DNA of 15,415 bases, from NCBI GenBank assembly GCA_003563465.1, contig PWVH01000143.1, positions 1 to 15,415 of the forward strand, read 5' to 3'. A program made the translations under genes and the position numbers. Shown one piece after another: positions 13,189-15,415 of the stretch; position 1 is the first letter of the stretch, and each line of letters begins with the position of its first letter. The notes below the pieces were generated by a model that did no database searches, was not told the DNA's origin, and was given only the letters and a program-made list of their open reading frames with translations. This stretch comes from Coriobacteriaceae bacterium. GTDB taxonomy: Bacteria > Actinomycetota > Coriobacteriia > Anaerosomatales > SLCP01.

Positions 13189-15285
13189 ATGGCACCTGAG
13201 AACTATTCGCTAGCCAAGACTCGCAACATCGGGATCATGGCTCACATAGACGCCGGCAAGACGACTACTACCGAGCGTATCCTCTTCTATACCGGGAAGT
13301 CGCACAAGATGGGCGAGGTTCACGACGGTGCGGCAACCATGGACTGGATGATTCAGGAGCAGGAACGCGGTATCACCATCACCTCGGCGGCCACCACGTG
13401 CTTCTGGAAGGATTATCGAATCCAGATTATCGATACTCCCGGGCATGTTGATTTTACCGTCGAGGTGGAGAGGTCGCTGCGTGTTCTCGACGGCGCCTGC
13501 GCGGTCTTCTGCGCTGTCGGTGGTGTGGAGCCTCAGTCCGAAACGGTCTGGCGGCAGGCTGACACCTACAGTGTTCCGCGTATCGCCTACATCAACAAGA
13601 TGGACCGTACCGGCGCGGATTTCCAGAACGTGATCGAGATGATGAAGAACCGTCTCGATACGCGCCCCGTGCTCCTTCAGCTTCCTATAGGAGCCGAGGA
13701 GTCATTCGTCGGCCTGGTCGACCTCATCGAGATGCATGCGATCTTCTTCAACGAGGACGACAGGGGCATCAGACCGACGATCGGCGAGATACCTGCCAAC
13801 ATGGCCGATGAGGCCGAAGTGCAGAGACAAGCGCTGATCGAGGTGGCTGCCGAGTACGATGACGCGCTCCTCGAGAAGTTCTTGGCCGAGGAACAGGTGT
13901 CGACGAGCGAACTCAAGGCCGCGCTACGTAAGGCCTGCTTGGATGCGGCAATCACGCCGGTGGTATGCGGTGCCTCCTTCAAGAACAAGGGTGTTCAGCC
14001 GTTGTTGGACGCCATTTTGGACTACCTGCCTTCGCCGATCGACGTTCCGGCTATCAGAGGTCACGATGTCGCGACCGGCGAGGAGGTCGAGCGTCCTGCC
14101 GATCCGAAAGCCCCGTTCTCTGCGCTCGCCTTCAAGGTCGTGACGGATCCCTACGTAGGCAGACTGACGTACTTCCGTGTCTATTCCGGAACGCTGAAGG
14201 CTGGCTCCTACGCGCTCAACTCCACCAGGGGGCACAAGGAGCGCATCGGTCGACTTCTGCAGATGCATGCCAACCATCGTGAAGACGTTCAGAGGGCCTT
14301 GGCGGGAGACATCGTCGCAGCAGTGGGACTGAAAAGCACTGCTACCGGCGATACGCTTTGCACCGAGGACTCAGCCGTTCTGTTGGAATCCATGGTCTTT
14401 CCCGAACCGGTCATCGACATCGCGATCGAACCGAAGACCAAGGCCGAGCAAGAGAAGCTCGGGGCATCGCTCGTGAAGCTTGCCGAGGAGGATCCGACCT
14501 TCCGCGTGCGAACCGACACCGAGACAGGCCAGACCATCATTGCCGGCATGGGCGAGCTGCACCTCGAAGTGATAGTCGATCGCCTGCTCAGAGAGTTCAA
14601 GGTGGGCGCCAACGTGGGTAGGCCTCAGGTAGCCTATCGTGAGACCGCTGGCAAGGAAGTCCATGACTTAGATGTGAGGTTCGTTCGCCAGACCGGTGGC
14701 CGCGGGCAATATGCCCACGTGGTCGTAAACATCGTTCCACAGCCGTCTGGCGTCGGTTACGAGTTCGAGAACAAGATCGTAGGCGGTGCCATCCCGAAGG
14801 AATACATCCCGGCTGTGGACAAGGGGATTCAAGGCGCCATCGAGTCCGGTGTCTTAGCAGGCTATCCGGTGGTTGACATCAAGGTTCAGCTGGTGGATGG
14901 CTCCTACCACGAGGTCGACTCTTCGGAGATGGCCTTCAAGGTAGCCGGATCGATGGCGATAAAGGAGGGCTTGCGCAAGGCCGCCCCGAAGTTGCTTGAG
15001 CCGATGATGTCCGTCGAGGTCGTAACTCCCGAGGAATTCATGGGTGATGTCATGGGTGACCTCTCGAGTCGGCGTGGCAACATCGAGGGCATGAAGTCGC
15101 GAAGCAATGCACAGGTAATCAAAGCTAAGGTGCCGCTGTCTGAGATGTTCGGCTACGCCACGGACTTGCGTAGCCGAACTCAAGGACGTGCCGCCTATAC
15201 CATGCAGTTCGCATCGTACAAACCGGTTCCGAAGTCCGTTTCCGAAGAGATCGTCGCCAAGACTGGCGGCGACGTCGACGCATAG
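13189..15285 (+). CDS. fusA: Translation elongation factor G (EF-G)
   Basis: EF-G is the GTPase that drives translocation of tRNA and mRNA and, with RRF, ribosome recycling. From ATG 13189 the protein has 698 residues, close to E. coli EF-G (704). The G domain shows the P-loop AHIDAGKT (18-25), the ERGITI switch I segment (59-64), DTPGH (82-86) and NKMD (136-139). Domains II to V follow, including the RQTGGRGQYAHVVVN stretch of domain IV. A longer frame opens with GTG at 13126 but overlaps rpsG and adds 21 unmatched residues. The chosen ATG has only a modest ribosome site (AAGGGA at 13171-13176, spacing 12; or GAGAGA directly before it), so the exact start is a little uncertain. tuf follows after 9 bases. 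Confidence 0.97.
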   Translation: MAPENYSLAKTRNIGIMAHIDAGKTTTTERILFYTGKSHKMGEVHDGAATMDWMIQEQERGITITSAATTCFWKDYRIQIIDTPGHVDFTVEVERSLRVLDGACAVFCAVGGVEPQSETVWRQADTYSVPRIAYINKMDRTGADFQNVIEMMKNRLDTRPVLLQLPIGAEESFVGLVDLIEMHAIFFNEDDRGIRPTIGEIPANMADEAEVQRQALIEVAAEYDDALLEKFLAEEQVSTSELKAALRKACLDAAITPVVCGASFKNKGVQPLLDAILDYLPSPIDVPAIRGHDVATGEEVERPADPKAPFSALAFKVVTDPYVGRLTYFRVYSGTLKAGSYALNSTRGHKERIGRLLQMHANHREDVQRALAGDIVAAVGLKSTATGDTLCTEDSAVLLESMVFPEPVIDIAIEPKTKAEQEKLGASLVKLAEEDPTFRVRTDTETGQTIIAGMGELHLEVIVDRLLREFKVGANVGRPQVAYRETAGKEVHDLDVRFVRQTGGRGQYAHVVVNIVPQPSGVGYEFENKIVGGAIPKEYIPAVDKGIQGAIESGVLAGYPVVDIKVQLVDGSYHEVDSSEMAFKVAGSMAIKEGLRKAAPKLLEPMMSVEVVTPEEFMGDVMGDLSSRRGNIEGMKSRSNAQVIKAKVPLSEMFGYATDLRSRTQGRAAYTMQFASYKPVPKSVSEEIVAKTGGDVDA

Positions 15286-15294
15286 GAGAAGGGT

Positions 15295-15415
15295 ATGGCA
15301 AAGAAGAAGTTCGAGCGGACCAAGCCGCATCTGAACGTGGGCACCATCGGTCACGTCGATCACGGGAAGACGACCCTGACCGCGGCGATAACCAAGGCCC
15401 TCGCCGAGAAGGGCA
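15295..15415 (+). CDS. tuf: Translation elongation factor Tu, N-terminal part (cut by window end)
   Basis: EF-Tu delivers aminoacyl-tRNA to the ribosome as a GTP complex. Only the first 40 codons are in the window. They show the typical opening and the P-loop GHVDHGKT at residues 19-26, which separates EF-Tu from EF-G (AHIDAGKT). The ATG at 15295 follows AGGAGAAGGG (15284-15293), a strong ribosome site that overlaps the fusA stop codon, so translation is probably coupled to fusA. The truncation is due to the window edge, not a mutation. Confidence 0.96.
   Translation, partial: MAKKKFERTKPHLNVGTIGHVDHGKTTLTAAITKALAEKG

Noticed and set aside
1..15415. Mobile elements, CRISPR arrays, phage or horizontally acquired genes
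   Set aside because: No transposase, integrase, direct-repeat array or foreign-looking gene was seen. Gene order and composition are those of a conserved core locus.

Overview
This window is a dense bacterial translation/transcription locus, entirely on the + strand: rpmG - tRNA-Trp - secE - nusG - rplK - rplA - [structured leader] - rplJ - rplL - [spacer with promoter] - rpoB - rpoC - [terminator, promoter] - rpsL - rpsG - fusA - tuf (cut by the right edge). The gene order is the ancient secE-nusG-L11-L1-L10-L7/L12-rpoBC block followed by the str operon. All protein genes are intact except tuf, which is truncated only by the window end.

Organism: a GC-rich genome, most likely a deep-branching actinobacterium (Coriobacteriia or a neighbouring class). 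This is inferred from three things: a long helical, charged insert near residues 142-242 of RpoC, which resembles the actinobacterial beta-prime insert; an acidic RpoB tail; and tRNA-Trp placed before secE. NusG lacks the long N-terminal extension common in Streptomyces-type actinobacteria, which argues against a typical Actinomycetes member. I cannot name a genus.

Layout. Bases 1-153 hold a consensus-like promoter (TTGACA, 18-bp spacer, TG-extended TAGAGT) that should drive rpmG, tRNA-Trp, secE and nusG, and possibly rplK-rplA. Bases 2593-2968 are the only gene-free stretch over 300 bases. They form an L10-type leader with several stems and a terminator-like hairpin, so rplJ-rplL is probably controlled by attenuation. 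Bases 3957-4182 hold a large hairpin and a good promoter (TTGACG, 17 bp, TATCCT) that gives rpoBC its own start. rpoC ends in a perfect 23-bp hairpin terminator. A new promoter (TTGACA, 17 bp, TAGAGT) then starts the str operon.

How the genes work together: L33, L11, L1, L10 and L7/L12 build the large ribosomal subunit; the last four form the L1 stalk and the GTPase-associated stalk base. S12 and S7 belong to the small subunit. EF-G and EF-Tu are the GTPases that work at the stalk. NusG couples RNA polymerase (RpoB/RpoC) to the ribosome or Rho, and SecE is the small subunit of the SecYEG translocon.

The most unusual feature is the C-terminus of RpoC. After the normal end of beta-prime there is a linker of about 100 residues rich in Ala, Glu and Asp. 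It is followed by a helix-hairpin-helix domain of about 55 residues that aligns without gaps to the C-terminal domain of the RNA polymerase alpha subunit, including the positions of the DNA-contacting Arg265, Gly296 and Lys298. rpoB, rpoC and rpsL also all appear to start with TTG.
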